64,000 bases of DNA from Tautonia rosea (lineage in GTDB: Bacteria > Planctomycetota > Planctomycetia > Isosphaerales > Isosphaeraceae), in contig NZ_JABBYO010000001.1 in assembly GCF_012958305.1 (NCBI RefSeq), forward strand, positions 186,001-250,000. Reading direction: 5' to 3'. The position numbers were made by a program, and so were the translations under genes. Within the stretch, counting starts at the first letter, position 1. Every line of letters starts with the position of its first letter. A model generated the notes under the pieces. It was not told the origin of the DNA. It ran no database searches and saw only the letters and a list, made by a program, of their open reading frames with translations. This document shows positions 11,210 to 20,984 of the stretch, in pieces.

Positions 11210-12661
11210 ATGGACCCTCGTACCGAACGCTTGCAGCACGTCACCCGCCGGCATTTCCTCAAAGAGATGCCGGTTGGCCTCGGCGCCGTCGCGCTTGCGT
11301 CGTTGCTTAACGACGGAGCCCTTGCCAGTGATCGTTCACTGAGCGATCCGATGGCCCTGCGGCCGCCGCACTTCGCCCCCAAGGCCAAGAACGTCATCTA
11401 TTTGCACATGTCGGGAGCCCCGCCGCACCTCGACCTCTTCGACTACAAGCCGGAACTGGTCAAGCACAGCGGAGAAGACTGCCCCGACCGCTTCCTGGAA
11501 GGCCGTCGCTTCGCCTTCACCTCCGGCACGCCGAAGCTGCTTGGCACCCCTCGCACCTTCGCTCCTCGCGGCGACGCGGGAATCTGGATGTCCGACGCCA
11601 TCCCCCGCCTCCACGACGTGGCCGACGAGATCTGCCTCGTCAAGTCGATGTATACTGAACAATTCAACCATGCGCCAGCTGAGTTGTTGCTGTTCACCGG
11701 CTCGCCCCGGCAGGGCCGCCCGTCGTTCGGCTCGTGGGTGACATACGGCCTCGGGTCGGAAAGTCAGGACCTTCCCGGCTTCGTCGTGCTCATCTCCAGT
11801 GGCGTGCAGCCAAGCGCCGGTCAGGGAGCCTGGGGCAGCGGGTTCCTCCCGTCCGTTTACCAGGGGGTCCAGTGCCGATCGAAAGGGGATCCAGTCCTCT
11901 ACGTCTCCGACCCTCCCGGCATGGACCGCTCCCTCCGTCGCCGCAGCCTCGACGCGCTCAACGAGCTGAACGCGCTCCAGGCCGAGGAGCTGGGCCACCC
12001 GGAGACCAGCACCCGGATTGCTCAGTATGAACTAGCATATCGGATGCAGATGTCTGTCCCCGAAGTCATGGACATCAGCCGCGAAACTCCTTCCACGATC
12101 GACGCCTACGGCGCTCAGCCGGGCGCGGCCAGCTTTGCCAACAACTGTCTCCTTGCCCGTCGACTGGTCGAGCAAGGGGTCCGTTACGTCCAGCTCTTCG
12201 ACTGGGGTTGGGACTTCCACGGCACCGGCCCCGGCGAGGACCTCCGCGACGGCCTCACGAAGAAGTGTGCGACGATGGATCGCCCCGTGGCCGCCCTCAT
12301 CAAGGACCTCAAGGCTCGTGGCCTGCTCGACGAGACCCTCGTGATCTGGAGCGGCGAGTTCGGCCGCACCCCCTTCCGAGAAGGTCGGACCTCCGGCGGC
12401 AACATCCTCGGCCGCGACCACTACCCCGACTGCTTCGCCATCTTCATGGCCGGCGGCGGCGTCCGCGCCGGTTATTCACACGGTGAGACCGACGAGCTTG
12501 GCTTCTCGATCGTCGAGAATCCGGTCCACGTCCACGACCTGCAGGCGACTATTCTCAACCAGCTTGGCTTCGACCACGAACGACTCACCTATCGATTCCA
12601 GGGGCGCGACTTCCGTCTGACCGACGTACACGGCCATGTGGTCAACGAATTGCTCGCCTGA
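11210..12661 (+). CDS. DUF1501 family protein, Tat-exported (second copy)
   Basis: This 483-residue protein is a paralogue of the one at 7188-8663 and shares the same marks: a twin-arginine signal ([17 protein letters not shown]), '[21 protein letters not shown]', '[20 protein letters not shown]', 'GRDHYPDCF' and the end '[10 protein letters not shown]'. GGAGGATC lies about 10 nt before the ATG. It follows its DUF1549/1553 partner by 36 bp and precedes rhaA by less than 100 bp. Position suggests that these exported pairs act upstream of rhamnose import, but that is inference from gene order only. Confidence 0.93.
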   Translation: MDPRTERLQHVTRRHFLKEMPVGLGAVALASLLNDGALASDRSLSDPMALRPPHFAPKAKNVIYLHMSGAPPHLDLFDYKPELVKHSGEDCPDRFLEGRRFAFTSGTPKLLGTPRTFAPRGDAGIWMSDAIPRLHDVADEICLVKSMYTEQFNHAPAELLLFTGSPRQGRPSFGSWVTYGLGSESQDLPGFVVLISSGVQPSAGQGAWGSGFLPSVYQGVQCRSKGDPVLYVSDPPGMDRSLRRRSLDALNELNALQAEELGHPETSTRIAQYELAYRMQMSVPEVMDISRETPSTIDAYGAQPGAASFANNCLLARRLVEQGVRYVQLFDWGWDFHGTGPGEDLRDGLTKKCATMDRPVAALIKDLKARGLLDETLVIWSGEFGRTPFREGRTSGGNILGRDHYPDCFAIFMAGGGVRAGYSHGETDELGFSIVENPVHVHDLQATILNQLGFDHERLTYRFQGRDFRLTDVHGHVVNELLA

Positions 12662-12757
12662 TTCGTGACCAGCCGGTCTGACGGCTCGCATCGGAGGCCC
12701 GATCCCCTTAAACTGAGGCTCTTCTCTGAGATTCGTTCGAGCGAAGGGGTCGGGCCG

Positions 12758-14032
12758 ATGGACCGGAAAATTGACGACGCGTTCTCGATCGCCCGCGATC
12801 GCTATGCCGAGTTCGGCGTGGATGTGGATCGGGCGATGGAGATCCTCGGGCGCCTCTCCGTCTCGCTCCATTGCTGGCAAGGCGACGATGTTGCCGGCTT
12901 CGAAGGGACCGCCGGTGAGCTGGGCGGCGGCCTTGCGGTCACCGGCCGCTACCCCGGCCGCGCCCGCACCGCCGATGAACTGCGAGACGACCTCGATCTG
13001 GCCCTTCGCCTGATTCCCGGCTCGCACCGCCTGAACCTCCACGCCAGCTACGCCGAACACACTGGGACTCCCGTTGATCGTAACGCGCTGACCCCCGAAC
13101 ACTTTGCTCGATGGATTGATTGGGCTCGCGACCGGAAGATCGGCCTTGACTTCAATCCCACCTTCTTCGCCCACCCCCTCGCCGCCGACGGCCTCACCCT
13201 TGCTCATCCCGACGCGACCGTCCGCCGCTTCTGGATCGACCATGGCATCGCTTGCCGCCACATCGGCGCCGCCTTCGGGCGGGCGACCGGCTCCCCTTGC
13301 ATCACGAACCTCTGGATTCCCGACGGTTCGAAGGATACCCCCGTCGATCGCAAAGGCCCTCGCGAACGCCTGCTCGAATCACTCGACGCGCTTTTCGCAG
13401 ATCATATCGCTCCCACCTTCAACCGAGATGCGGTCGAGGGGAAGCTTTTCGGCATTGGGGCCGAGGCCTACACCGTTGGTTCGCATGAGTTTTACCTCGC
13501 CTATGCCGTGAGTCGTGGGGTCCTGCTCTGTCTCGACGCCGGTCACTACCATCCGACCGAGGTTCTCTCTGACAAGCTTTCCGCCGTCCTCGGGTTCCTC
13601 GACGAGGTACTCTTGCACGTCAGTCGCGGGGTTCGATGGGACAGTGATCATGTCGTCACGCTTTCCGATGAGCTCGACGCCATTGCTCAGGAACTGGTCC
13701 GGGGCGAATACTTGCACCGCGTCCACCTCGGCCTGGATTTCTTCGACGCCAGCATCAATCGCGTGGCCGCCTGGGTCATCGGCACCCGCAACCTCTTGAA
13801 GGCTTTGCTCCGGGCCTTGCTCGAACCGATCGACCTTTTGCGATCGATGGAGGCATCTGGCGACCTGACCGGGCGGCTGGCCCTGCTGGAGGAGGACAAG
13901 CTCCTTCCCTCGGGAGCCGTCTGGGATGCCTACTGTCTCCGACAGGGAGTGCCGGTCGGGCTCGACTGGTTGGACGCGATTCGATCCTACGAGCGCGACG
14001 TGCTTATCCCCCGATCCGGATCGAGGGCATGA
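12758..14032 (+). CDS. rhaA: L-rhamnose isomerase
   Basis: The enzyme converts L-rhamnose to L-rhamnulose, the first step of rhamnose catabolism, using a divalent metal in a TIM-barrel fold. From ATG 12758 it is 424 residues, close to the usual size of about 420. The N terminus keeps the family stretch '[16 protein letters not shown]', and 'LHASYAEH', '[11 protein letters not shown]' and 'WIPDG' follow. The longer open frame beginning at 12665 is not used: AAGGGG stands before ATG 12758 and the extension has no family character. The stop overlaps the next gene's ATG (ATGA), tying isomerase and transporter together. Rhamnulokinase and aldolase genes are not in the window. Confidence 0.93.
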   Translation: MDRKIDDAFSIARDRYAEFGVDVDRAMEILGRLSVSLHCWQGDDVAGFEGTAGELGGGLAVTGRYPGRARTADELRDDLDLALRLIPGSHRLNLHASYAEHTGTPVDRNALTPEHFARWIDWARDRKIGLDFNPTFFAHPLAADGLTLAHPDATVRRFWIDHGIACRHIGAAFGRATGSPCITNLWIPDGSKDTPVDRKGPRERLLESLDALFADHIAPTFNRDAVEGKLFGIGAEAYTVGSHEFYLAYAVSRGVLLCLDAGHYHPTEVLSDKLSAVLGFLDEVLLHVSRGVRWDSDHVVTLSDELDAIAQELVRGEYLHRVHLGLDFFDASINRVAAWVIGTRNLLKALLRALLEPIDLLRSMEASGDLTGRLALLEEDKLLPSGAVWDAYCLRQGVPVGLDWLDAIRSYERDVLIPRSGSRA

Positions 14033-15546
14033 CCGTGCAAACCGTGCTCCGACTTCGTGGCATCAGGAAATCGTTTGCAGGCGTGCAGGCGCTCGAACGC
14101 GTCTCGTTCGATCTCCGAGCCGGCGAAGTCCATGCTCTTGTCGGTGAGAACGGCGCGGGCAAATCCACGCTAATCAAGGTCATCACCGGCGCTCATGAAC
14201 CGGACGAGGGGACGATCGAGGTCAATGGACGGTCGATTGTCGAAAACGACCCCGTCCGCTCCCGATCGCTCGGCATCGCGGCGATTTACCAGCAACCCGC
14301 GCTGTTTCCCGACTTGACCGTGGCCGAGAACATCGCGATCGGGCTCGAACCCGGAGGCCCCTGGCACCGGGTCCGATGGGGAGAACGGCATCGCAGAGCC
14401 CGCCTCCTGCTCGACCGCATCGGAGCAGCGATCGACCCTGAGACCGAGGTCCGCCGCCTGACGATGCCGGAACAGCAACTTGTCGAGATCGCCCGGGCTC
14501 TCGGGGCCGACGCCCGGATCCTCATCATGGACGAGCCGACTGCCTCGCTCGGCGATCAGGAGGTCGAACACCTGTTCGAGGTCGTCCGGGAACTCAAGGC
14601 ACAAGGGGTTGGAATTATTTACATCTCTCACCGTCTTGAAGAACTTTCCCTGGTTGCTGACCGGGTCACTGCTCTCCGAGACGGTCGCCTTGTCGGAACG
14701 AAGCCGATGGCCGAGGTCGATCGCAGCGAATTGATCCGCATGATGGTCGGTCGCGAACTGGCCGCGGTCTTCCCCAAGGTTGAGGTTCCACCAGGCGAGG
14801 TCGTCTTGTCGGCCGAGGGGCTTGGGTGCCAGGCATCGGGCGTTCACAACGTATCATTCTTCGTCCGCTCCGGAGAGATCCTCGGGATCGCGGGACTTGT
14901 GGGAGCAGGACGGACCGAGATGGCTCGCGTTCTCTTCGGCCTGACCCCGGCCGACCGCGGGACACTCCGAATTCTCGGTCGGCCCGAATCCATCAACGCC
15001 CCCGACCAGGCCGTGGCATTGGGGATCGCCTATGTTCCTGAAGATCGCCGACACCACGGCGTCATTCCACCCATGAGCATTGCCTCGAACACCACGCTGG
15101 CAACCCTCCAGACGATCTCCAAAGGCGGCCTGATCGACCGCAGCCTGGAACGCGAACTCTCCTCCACCATGACGCGACGGATGGGTGTGAAGGCTCCGTC
15201 GATTTACGCTCCCGTTGCAAATCTCTCGGGCGGCAACCAGCAAAAGGTTGCCCTCGCCCGGTGGTTGTCGTGCAAGCCCCGCGTGCTCATCCTCGACGAG
15301 CCAACTCAGGGAATTGACGTGGGCGCCAAGGCAGAGATTCATCGCTTGATGGGAGAACTTGCTCAATCGGGACTTGCGATTCTCATGATTTCTTCAGAAC
15401 TCCCTGAGATTCTCGGCATGAGTGACCGTATCGCAGTCATGCACGGGGGCACCATCGTCGGGACACTCGACCGCGCCGATGCGACCCAGGAGGAAGTCCT
15501 CCATCTCGCGCTCGGCCATCCAGCCGGGGAGGCCGCCCCCCAATGA
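14029..15546 (+). CDS. Sugar ABC importer ATPase, RbsA/RhaT type (two ATPase domains)
   Basis: A 505-residue cytoplasmic ATPase with two fused nucleotide-binding domains, typical of CUT2 sugar importers. The first has Walker [10 protein letters not shown] and Walker [12 protein letters not shown]. The second has the degenerate P-loop GLVGAGRTE, signature [15 protein letters not shown] and Walker [14 protein letters not shown]. As in other CUT2 ATPases, only one site looks fully canonical. It overlaps rhaA by 4 bp upstream and the first permease by 4 bp downstream. Rhamnose as substrate is inferred from the coupled rhaA gene; ribose- or AI-2-type substrates cannot be excluded from sequence alone. 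Confidence 0.92.
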   Translation: MTVQTVLRLRGIRKSFAGVQALERVSFDLRAGEVHALVGENGAGKSTLIKVITGAHEPDEGTIEVNGRSIVENDPVRSRSLGIAAIYQQPALFPDLTVAENIAIGLEPGGPWHRVRWGERHRRARLLLDRIGAAIDPETEVRRLTMPEQQLVEIARALGADARILIMDEPTASLGDQEVEHLFEVVRELKAQGVGIIYISHRLEELSLVADRVTALRDGRLVGTKPMAEVDRSELIRMMVGRELAAVFPKVEVPPGEVVLSAEGLGCQASGVHNVSFFVRSGEILGIAGLVGAGRTEMARVLFGLTPADRGTLRILGRPESINAPDQAVALGIAYVPEDRRHHGVIPPMSIASNTTLATLQTISKGGLIDRSLERELSSTMTRRMGVKAPSIYAPVANLSGGNQQKVALARWLSCKPRVLILDEPTQGIDVGAKAEIHRLMGELAQSGLAILMISSELPEILGMSDRIAVMHGGTIVGTLDRADATQEEVLHLALGHPAGEAAPQ

Positions 15547-16475
15547 GGCTTGGACGATACCGGAGAGAACTGTCGGTCTTCGTGGCCTTCCTGGGGGTGC
15601 TCGCCCTCCTGGCCCTGGCCGCCCCGCGGTTTTTCCGGCCAGAGCAGCTGATGGCCACCGCCGTCAGCAACGCACCGGTCCTCGTGGCCGCCGTTGGCAT
15701 GACCATGGTCATCCTCTGTCGTCAGATAGACATTTCCATTGGTTCTCAGTTTGGACTCTGTGGTGTTGCCGCCGGATTGATGGCCCAGGCGGGATTACCG
15801 ATCCCCTTGGTCGTCTTCGGCACGCTCCTGGTTGGGGCTTCGTTTGGAGCCGTGAATGGCTGGCTGATTGCCCGCGTCGGTTTACCCTCAATTGTCGTCA
15901 CGCTGGCCACCATGGTCATCGGCCGCGAGGCCCTTCGATATGGCCGCCAGGGCGCCTTCGTACGCAATTTGCCCGACGACTTCCAGTGGTTCGGGGCCGG
16001 TCAGGCAGCTGGCCAGTGGATTATCCTCGGCTCGGCACTCGTGATCTTCCTTGTCTTTGCCTGGGGCCTTCGCAACCTCGCGGCCGGTCGGGCGGTCTAC
16101 GCAACCGGTTCCGATCCCGAGGCGGCCCGCCTTGCCGGGGTTCGCCCCGCCTGGGTCGTCTTCAGCGTCTTCGTGGTCATGGGAGCCCTCACCGGTCTTG
16201 CCGCCTTGCTCAGTGCGGTTCGATTCGTGGATGTCGACCCAAATTCCGGAATGGGCCTGGAACTCCGTGTCATTGCCGCGGTCGTCGTGGGTGGGGTCGC
16301 GATCTCAGGAGGACGAGGAATGCCCCTGGGCGCCCTGATCGGCGTGGCCCTGCTCGGCATCATCGGCCCCGCGCTGGTGTTTCTTCGGGTCGAGCCTCAA
16401 TGGGAAAAAGCAATCCAGGGAATGATCATTCTTCTGGCTGTTGCCACTGACGCGCTCGATCGAGGGGGACGCTGA
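15543..16475 (+). CDS. Sugar ABC importer permease, RbsC family
   Basis: A 310-residue inner-membrane protein with about nine hydrophobic segments. The RbsC-type signature regions are present: 'GMTMVILCRQIDISIGSQFG' near residue 55-75, and 'AVVVGGVAISGGRGMPLGAL' near residue 240-260, which contains the glycine-rich loop that contacts the ATPase. It starts with an ATGA overlap on the ATPase stop and is followed after 1 bp by the second permease, which is fused to the binding protein. The two permeases are paralogues and should form a heterodimeric channel for the inferred rhamnose importer. Confidence 0.92.
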   Translation: MRLGRYRRELSVFVAFLGVLALLALAAPRFFRPEQLMATAVSNAPVLVAAVGMTMVILCRQIDISIGSQFGLCGVAAGLMAQAGLPIPLVVFGTLLVGASFGAVNGWLIARVGLPSIVVTLATMVIGREALRYGRQGAFVRNLPDDFQWFGAGQAAGQWIILGSALVIFLVFAWGLRNLAAGRAVYATGSDPEAARLAGVRPAWVVFSVFVVMGALTGLAALLSAVRFVDVDPNSGMGLELRVIAAVVVGGVAISGGRGMPLGALIGVALLGIIGPALVFLRVEPQWEKAIQGMIILLAVATDALDRGGR

Positions 16476-16476
16476 C

Positions 16477-18573
16477 ATGGCCACGACCACCGAGTCCACC
16501 GTGAGCGGTGATCGGCTTCCCCACTCCAGAATGCTGGAACCCGCTCAGATCGCACTCGTCGCGCTCCTGGCGGTCGAAGTGATCATCTTCGGATTGATCG
16601 GCACCAACTTTTTCACCTTGACCAACGGCTTCGAGATCCTCCGCCTCAGTGTTGAGATTGGCCTGCTTGCGGTTGCCCTCACACCAGTGATTGTGAGCGG
16701 CGGAATCGATCTCTCCGTCGGCTCATTGATGGGCCTCTCCGCAGTCGTTTTTGGGAAACTCTGGCGCGACGCCGGCCTGCCGATTCCCGTGGCCGCAGCC
16801 GTGACGTTGGGCTTGGCAGCCCTGGCCGGTTCCTTGAATGGCGTGTTGATCACTCGCCTGCGCATCCCTCCGTTGATTGTCACGCTCGGCACCTTTTCCC
16901 TCTTTCGGGGGCTGGCCGAAGGGATGACCGGAGGGGTGGACAATTTTACACAGTTCCCCGGCTCGTTTCTGTTCTTGGGTCAGGGATACATGTTTGGTCG
17001 GATCCCCACACAGGTACCGATCTTTCTCGTTGTGGCCGTCGGGTTCTGGATTCTGTTGCACCGAAGTACGATGGGCCGCGGCCTGGTCGCGATCGGGTAC
17101 TCTCCCGAAGGGGCGCGACATGCGGGAGTCCGGGTCGATCGCCTTGTCTGGAGTGTCTATGTGCTGTCTGGTTTCGCCTCTGGCCTGGCGGCGATTATCT
17201 ATGTCGCTCACCTCGGCCAGGCCAAGGCCGACGCCGGTCTCGGTTACGAGCTGCTGGCGATCACGGCGGTCGTGCTCGGTGGTACATCAATCTTCGGCGG
17301 TCGCGGCAGTGTGCTCGGCACCTTGCTCGGGCTCTTTGCCATCGCTGTCTTGCAAAATGGGATGAGGCTGGCGGATCAGCCTGGCGAACTCTCGGGAGTC
17401 TTGACCGGTGTGCTGTTGCTTGCCGCCATCGGCCTCGATCGCCGGCCCTCGCGAACGCCACCCTTGAACGATCAATCAGGAGTCGATTCCGAAGGGGAGT
17501 GGACCGTGAAAAACTCACAGGTGGCCGTGATCTGTGGCGTGATCCTCATCGCTGGGGGAATCATCGCGGCCAGTAACATTTATATGGTTCGTACACTCAC
17601 CGATCGCTTGATTGGTGTCGGCGGCAGTGTGTCGAACGTCGAGAACCAGGCCGCCCGCTCCAATGATCGCCCGATCACCGTGGCGATGATGCCAAAAAGC
17701 AAGGGAAACGCCTATTTCATCGCCTGCCGTCAAGGCGCCGAGGAAGCCGCCGAGGAACTCGGCGTGAACCTCATCTGGGACGGACCGACCGACCCCGATC
17801 CCGCCCGTCAAAATCAAATCATCGACACCTGGATTACCCGAGGGGTCGACGTGATTGCCGTCGCGGTCGAAAATCGCGACGGGATTGCCTCCGTCCTCAA
17901 GAAGGCCCAGGATCGCGGGATCAAGGTCATTACCTGGGACGCCGATGCCGCGACCGACGCCCGGACCTTCTTCGTGAATCAGGCCACCCCCGAAGGAATC
18001 GGCCGCGCCCTGATGGACACCGCCGCCGAGATTATGGGCGGTTCCGGGAAGTTTGCGATCATCACCGCCTCGCTCACGGCCGCGAACATGATCTCCTGGC
18101 AGGAACAGATCGAACTGCGCCGGGCCGAGGAATACCCAGACATCGAAATGGCCGTGCTTCGCCCCTGCGACGACCTTCAGCAAAAGGCCTATGACGAAGC
18201 GAACAACATCATGAACGCCTACCCTGACGTTGAGCTGATCATGGCCATCTGCACCCCCGCCGTCCCAGGCGCGGCCGAGTCCGTGAAGCAGTCTGGCCGC
18301 GACGATGTGAAGGTCATTGGCCTCGGCCTTCCGAACGACAACCGCCGCTATGTTCACGAAGGGATCACCGAGGCCGTCATCCTCTGGAATTCGATGGACC
18401 TTGGCTATCTGGCCGTCCATGCCGCCAAGGCGCTCGAAGAAGGAACCCTGACGCCCGGTGACGAGCAGTTTGAGGCTGGCAGGCTCGGCTCGGTCAATCT
18501 CCGGGGAGACAATATCCTCCTCGGCGAGCCGTTCATCTTCACCTCTAACAACATTGATGACTTTGACTTCTGA
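16477..18573 (+). CDS. Fused RbsC-type permease and sugar-binding protein
   Basis: This 698-residue protein joins two parts normally encoded separately. Residues about 1-330 are an RbsC-type permease ('PVIVSGGIDLSVGSLMGLS', 'AVVLGGTSIFGGRGSVLGT'). Residue 344 onward is like a free-standing binding protein: a hydrophobic signal/anchor segment (QVAVICGVILIAGGIIAAS) and then a periplasmic-binding-protein domain ('VAMMPKSKGNAYFIACRQG', 'GIKVITWDAD', 'LNP'-type hinge regions) to the end. The anchor would hold the binding domain outside the membrane next to the channel. Start: ATG 16477, one base after the previous stop; a frame opening at 16441 lies inside the previous gene. An internal ribosome-binding site and GTG at 17506 could also make the binding protein alone. 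Confidence 0.9.
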   Translation: MATTTESTVSGDRLPHSRMLEPAQIALVALLAVEVIIFGLIGTNFFTLTNGFEILRLSVEIGLLAVALTPVIVSGGIDLSVGSLMGLSAVVFGKLWRDAGLPIPVAAAVTLGLAALAGSLNGVLITRLRIPPLIVTLGTFSLFRGLAEGMTGGVDNFTQFPGSFLFLGQGYMFGRIPTQVPIFLVVAVGFWILLHRSTMGRGLVAIGYSPEGARHAGVRVDRLVWSVYVLSGFASGLAAIIYVAHLGQAKADAGLGYELLAITAVVLGGTSIFGGRGSVLGTLLGLFAIAVLQNGMRLADQPGELSGVLTGVLLLAAIGLDRRPSRTPPLNDQSGVDSEGEWTVKNSQVAVICGVILIAGGIIAASNIYMVRTLTDRLIGVGGSVSNVENQAARSNDRPITVAMMPKSKGNAYFIACRQGAEEAAEELGVNLIWDGPTDPDPARQNQIIDTWITRGVDVIAVAVENRDGIASVLKKAQDRGIKVITWDADAATDARTFFVNQATPEGIGRALMDTAAEIMGGSGKFAIITASLTAANMISWQEQIELRRAEEYPDIEMAVLRPCDDLQQKAYDEANNIMNAYPDVELIMAICTPAVPGAAESVKQSGRDDVKVIGLGLPNDNRRYVHEGITEAVILWNSMDLGYLAVHAAKALEEGTLTPGDEQFEAGRLGSVNLRGDNILLGEPFIFTSNNIDDFDF
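17492..17508 (+). promoter_or_regulatory. Internal ribosome-binding site and GTG start inside the fusion gene
   Basis: AAGGGGAG (17492-17499) stands 6 nt before an in-frame GTG (17506-17508), exactly at the permease/binding-protein junction and just before the hydrophobic signal-like segment. This is what the start of an independent binding-protein gene would look like. It suggests either a remnant of two genes fused by loss of a stop codon, or present dual expression. It was found by reading; no expression data support it. Confidence 0.5.
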
Positions 18574-18587
18574 CCCCGAGGCCCCTC

Positions 18588-19376
18588 ATGACGCGTTTTC
18601 CTCTGTCGATCCTCGTCCTCGCCCTCTCAGGTGCGATACTCTCTCCCTCGACAGCGGGCGAACCTCTGCCCGAGGACCAATGGATTCCCCTGTTCAACGG
18701 CACCGACCTTGAGGGCTGGACCCCCAAGTTTGCCGGGTCCGACGCTGGGGAGAACGTCAAGAACACGTTTCAGGTCGTCGATGGTTTGCTCACGGTTTCG
18801 TACGACGAATATGAGGATTACGACAACCGATTTGGTCATCTCATCTCCAACGACTCCTATTCAAACTACCGCCTCCGCGCCGAGTATCGTTTCATCGGTG
18901 ATCAATGCCCCGGTGGGCCAAGCTGGGCCTTTCGGAATAATGGTCTCATGCTCCACTCACAAGCGGCTGAAAGCATGACCAAAGATCAAAACTTTCCTGT
19001 CTCCATCGAGGTCCAGCTTCTGGGCGGTTTTGATCAGGGGGAGCGTCCCACGGCCAATCTCTGTACTCCCGGCACCCACGTCGTCATGAACGGCGAACTG
19101 CTCACCCGCCACTGCACCAATTCCTCCTCCAAGACGTATCGAGGCGATCAGTGGGTCACGGTCGAGCTTGAAGTGCGGGGGGGTGAGGTCATTCGCCATT
19201 ACGTTGATGGCGAACTGGTGCTTGAATATGAGAAGCCCCAGCTTGACCCCGACGACCCGGATGCCAAGCGCTTGATTCAAGGAGACAAGCTCATTCTCTC
19301 CGAGGGCCGTATCGCCATACAGGCAGAGAGCCACCCCACCCAATTCCGTTGCATCGAAATTATGCCACTCGATTGA
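18588..19376 (+). CDS. DUF1080 / 3-keto-disaccharide hydrolase family protein
   Basis: A 262-residue exported protein with a signal peptide (residues about 1-24, ending STAGE). The DUF1080 domain, a concanavalin-like beta sandwich, begins at once with the family start 'WIPLFNGTDLEGWTPKF' and includes 'YRLRAEYRF', 'NNGLMLHSQ', 'SIEVQLLGG' and 'EGRIAIQAESHPTQFRCIEI'. Some members hydrolyse 3-keto-glycosides; others are only carbohydrate-associated. GAGG lies before the ATG, 14 bp after the transporter fusion gene, so it is probably the last gene of the rha operon. An exported glycoside-acting enzyme suits a rhamnose-containing glycan pathway; this is inference. Confidence 0.9.
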   Translation: MTRFPLSILVLALSGAILSPSTAGEPLPEDQWIPLFNGTDLEGWTPKFAGSDAGENVKNTFQVVDGLLTVSYDEYEDYDNRFGHLISNDSYSNYRLRAEYRFIGDQCPGGPSWAFRNNGLMLHSQAAESMTKDQNFPVSIEVQLLGGFDQGERPTANLCTPGTHVVMNGELLTRHCTNSSSKTYRGDQWVTVELEVRGGEVIRHYVDGELVLEYEKPQLDPDDPDAKRLIQGDKLILSEGRIAIQAESHPTQFRCIEIMPLD

Positions 19377-19394
19377 CAATGCCAGAACATCGAA

Positions 19395-19427
19395 CGTTGA
19401 TCATCTTCCTAACCGAGGTGATCAACG
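19395..19427. terminator. Hairpin between convergent DUF1080 and VanZ-like genes
   Basis: A 9-bp perfect inverted repeat (19395-19403 CGTTGATCA with 19419-19427 TGATCAACG) lies between two converging genes, 18 bp after the DUF1080 stop. It could end transcription from both sides. There is no T-tract, so confidence is limited. Confidence 0.35.
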
Positions 19428-19446
19428 ATCGTCACATCACACGATC

Positions 19447-19920
19447 CTACGAACGGAGCCAGATGCCGCCCCGGACCGTCGTTTCTTCGATGGGCAATCC
19501 GACACATCTGGCTCCAACACATCGCGCCATCGCAAACCCTCGGATCGCTCCATATCCCAGCGCCGCCCCAAGGGTGTTGAGCAGCACATCATCCACGTCC
19601 GCCATGCGATGCCCGCAGGCATACTGTGTTCCTTCGATGGCGGCACTCACCACAAATCCAGCAAAGGTCACTCCTGCCAGGTTCCAGCGTTTCAGCCCTT
19701 CCCAGAACCAAGGCCAAATGATTCCCAGGGGAGCAAGCAGCGCGAGATTTCCCAAAAGGTTGACCACCATCGTCTCGCCACCCATCTCCCAGCACGCGGA
19801 AATTGTGCGGAGGGGTTCCATGTTCGGAGTGGGATTGCGTTGTGGACTGATGATCAACGTAGCATAAACAAGACCGATGACGTAGGCGATTGTAAAGAGT
19901 CCTTGCACCAACCTGCGCAT
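19447..19920 (-). CDS. VanZ-like integral membrane protein
   Basis: A protein of 157 residues from the ATG at 19920, with about four hydrophobic segments. The VanZ-type pattern is clear: 'NLLGNLALLAPLG' followed by a membrane helix, then 'EGTQYACGHRMADVDDVLLN' and 'TLGAALGYG'. VanZ domain proteins are found in teicoplanin resistance clusters and more often as stand-alone membrane proteins of unknown role. An in-frame ATG at 19953 would add 11 polar residues. Nothing around it indicates antibiotic resistance, so no function is assigned. Confidence 0.8.
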   Translation of the reverse strand: MRRLVQGLFTIAYVIGLVYATLIISPQRNPTPNMEPLRTISACWEMGGETMVVNLLGNLALLAPLGIIWPWFWEGLKRWNLAGVTFAGFVVSAAIEGTQYACGHRMADVDDVLLNTLGAALGYGAIRGFAMARCVGARCVGLPIEETTVRGGIWLRS

Positions 19921-20137
19921 CGGATCGCCCCCGAGCGATCGGCGGCCGGGCAATCACCACCACGATGATCCCCGAGCCTCCAGGACCGTCGGTCGATCGT
20001 AGCCGAGGACGATCGCCTTCAATCTGTTCGACCGCGATCCGCCCCCGCATTCATCGTTCAACAACCCACCAGGCACGAGCCGGCTGTCGAATTCGGATTT
20101 CTCGAAGAACCGTTCCGATCCCTCCTATCGGGGTGAT

Positions 20138-20950
20138 TTAGAGATCCGGAAGGAAGTGGTTGACCACCGGCACAGCGCGTCGAATCCGGACAACTCGTTC
20201 GAGATCAATCTCCGCAAGGGCCAGCCCAGGCCCATCGGGGGCGGTTGCGAGGACCTGGCCCCAGGGATCAACGATCATCGCGTGGCCAAACGTTTCGCGA
20301 AGGCTGTCATCCTCATGTTGTCCCCACTGTGCGGGTGCGACCACAAAGCTCTGGCATTCGATCGCTCGGGCTCGCAACAGGACCTCCCAGTGCGCCCGGC
20401 CGGTCGTCAGCGTGAACGCCGACGGCACGCAAAGCACCTCCGCCCCCTCACGGACCAACCGACGGTAGAGATTCCCGAACCGCAGGTCATAGCAGATGGA
20501 TAACCCAAGCGTCGCCAGTGGCGTTGTTGCAACAACCGGGACCGATCCTCGGGTGACGTGATCCGACTCTCGAGACCGAACCGATTCCGAGAGATCCACA
20601 TCGAACAAATGGATCTTCCGATACACAGCCACGATCGTTCCGTCCGGTCCGAACAGCACGCTCGAATTCGAATAGCGATTTGGATCGTTTCCCCGTTCGT
20701 TCATCGAACCAATCAGGAGCATAATCCCCAACCGCCTGGCCAGCGCTCCAAAACGCTGACAGGTCGGACCATTCAGCGGTTCGGCCGATCGGACCATCTC
20801 CGGCATCGGCGCTAGCATCCGGGTATGTTCCGGAGTCGCGACGAACTGCGCCCCGTAACCGGCAGCTCGCTCGATGAGCGGCACCACCTGAGCCTCGTTC
20901 GCGGTCGGTTCGGCAGTGGCATTCATCTGCACGGCGGCGGCAAGAAACAT
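20138..20950 (-). CDS. Carbon-nitrogen hydrolase (nitrilase superfamily, Nit-type amidase)
   Basis: A 270-residue cytoplasmic C-N hydrolase. The catalytic triad is Glu41 (VATPEH), Lys112 (VYRKIHLFD) and Cys153 (GLSICYDLRF). The end 'VVNHFLPDL' is also typical. Among the superfamily it is closest in feel to the Nit1/NitFhit branch, whose bacterial members repair deaminated glutathione and related amides, but the substrate is not fixed by sequence. The open frame extends to 21214, which would overlap the upstream hydrolase gene by 230 bp; ATG 20950, with GGAG before it, begins right at the conserved 'LAAAVQM' strand. It is 34 bp downstream of the lipoprotein hydrolase gene and probably cotranscribed. 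Confidence 0.9.
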   Translation of the reverse strand: MFLAAAVQMNATAEPTANEAQVVPLIERAAGYGAQFVATPEHTRMLAPMPEMVRSAEPLNGPTCQRFGALARRLGIMLLIGSMNERGNDPNRYSNSSVLFGPDGTIVAVYRKIHLFDVDLSESVRSRESDHVTRGSVPVVATTPLATLGLSICYDLRFGNLYRRLVREGAEVLCVPSAFTLTTGRAHWEVLLRARAIECQSFVVAPAQWGQHEDDSLRETFGHAMIVDPWGQVLATAPDGPGLALAEIDLERVVRIRRAVPVVNHFLPDL

Positions 20951-20984
20951 GGGATGCTCCGCTGCGACGAGATTGGCTCGAGGC

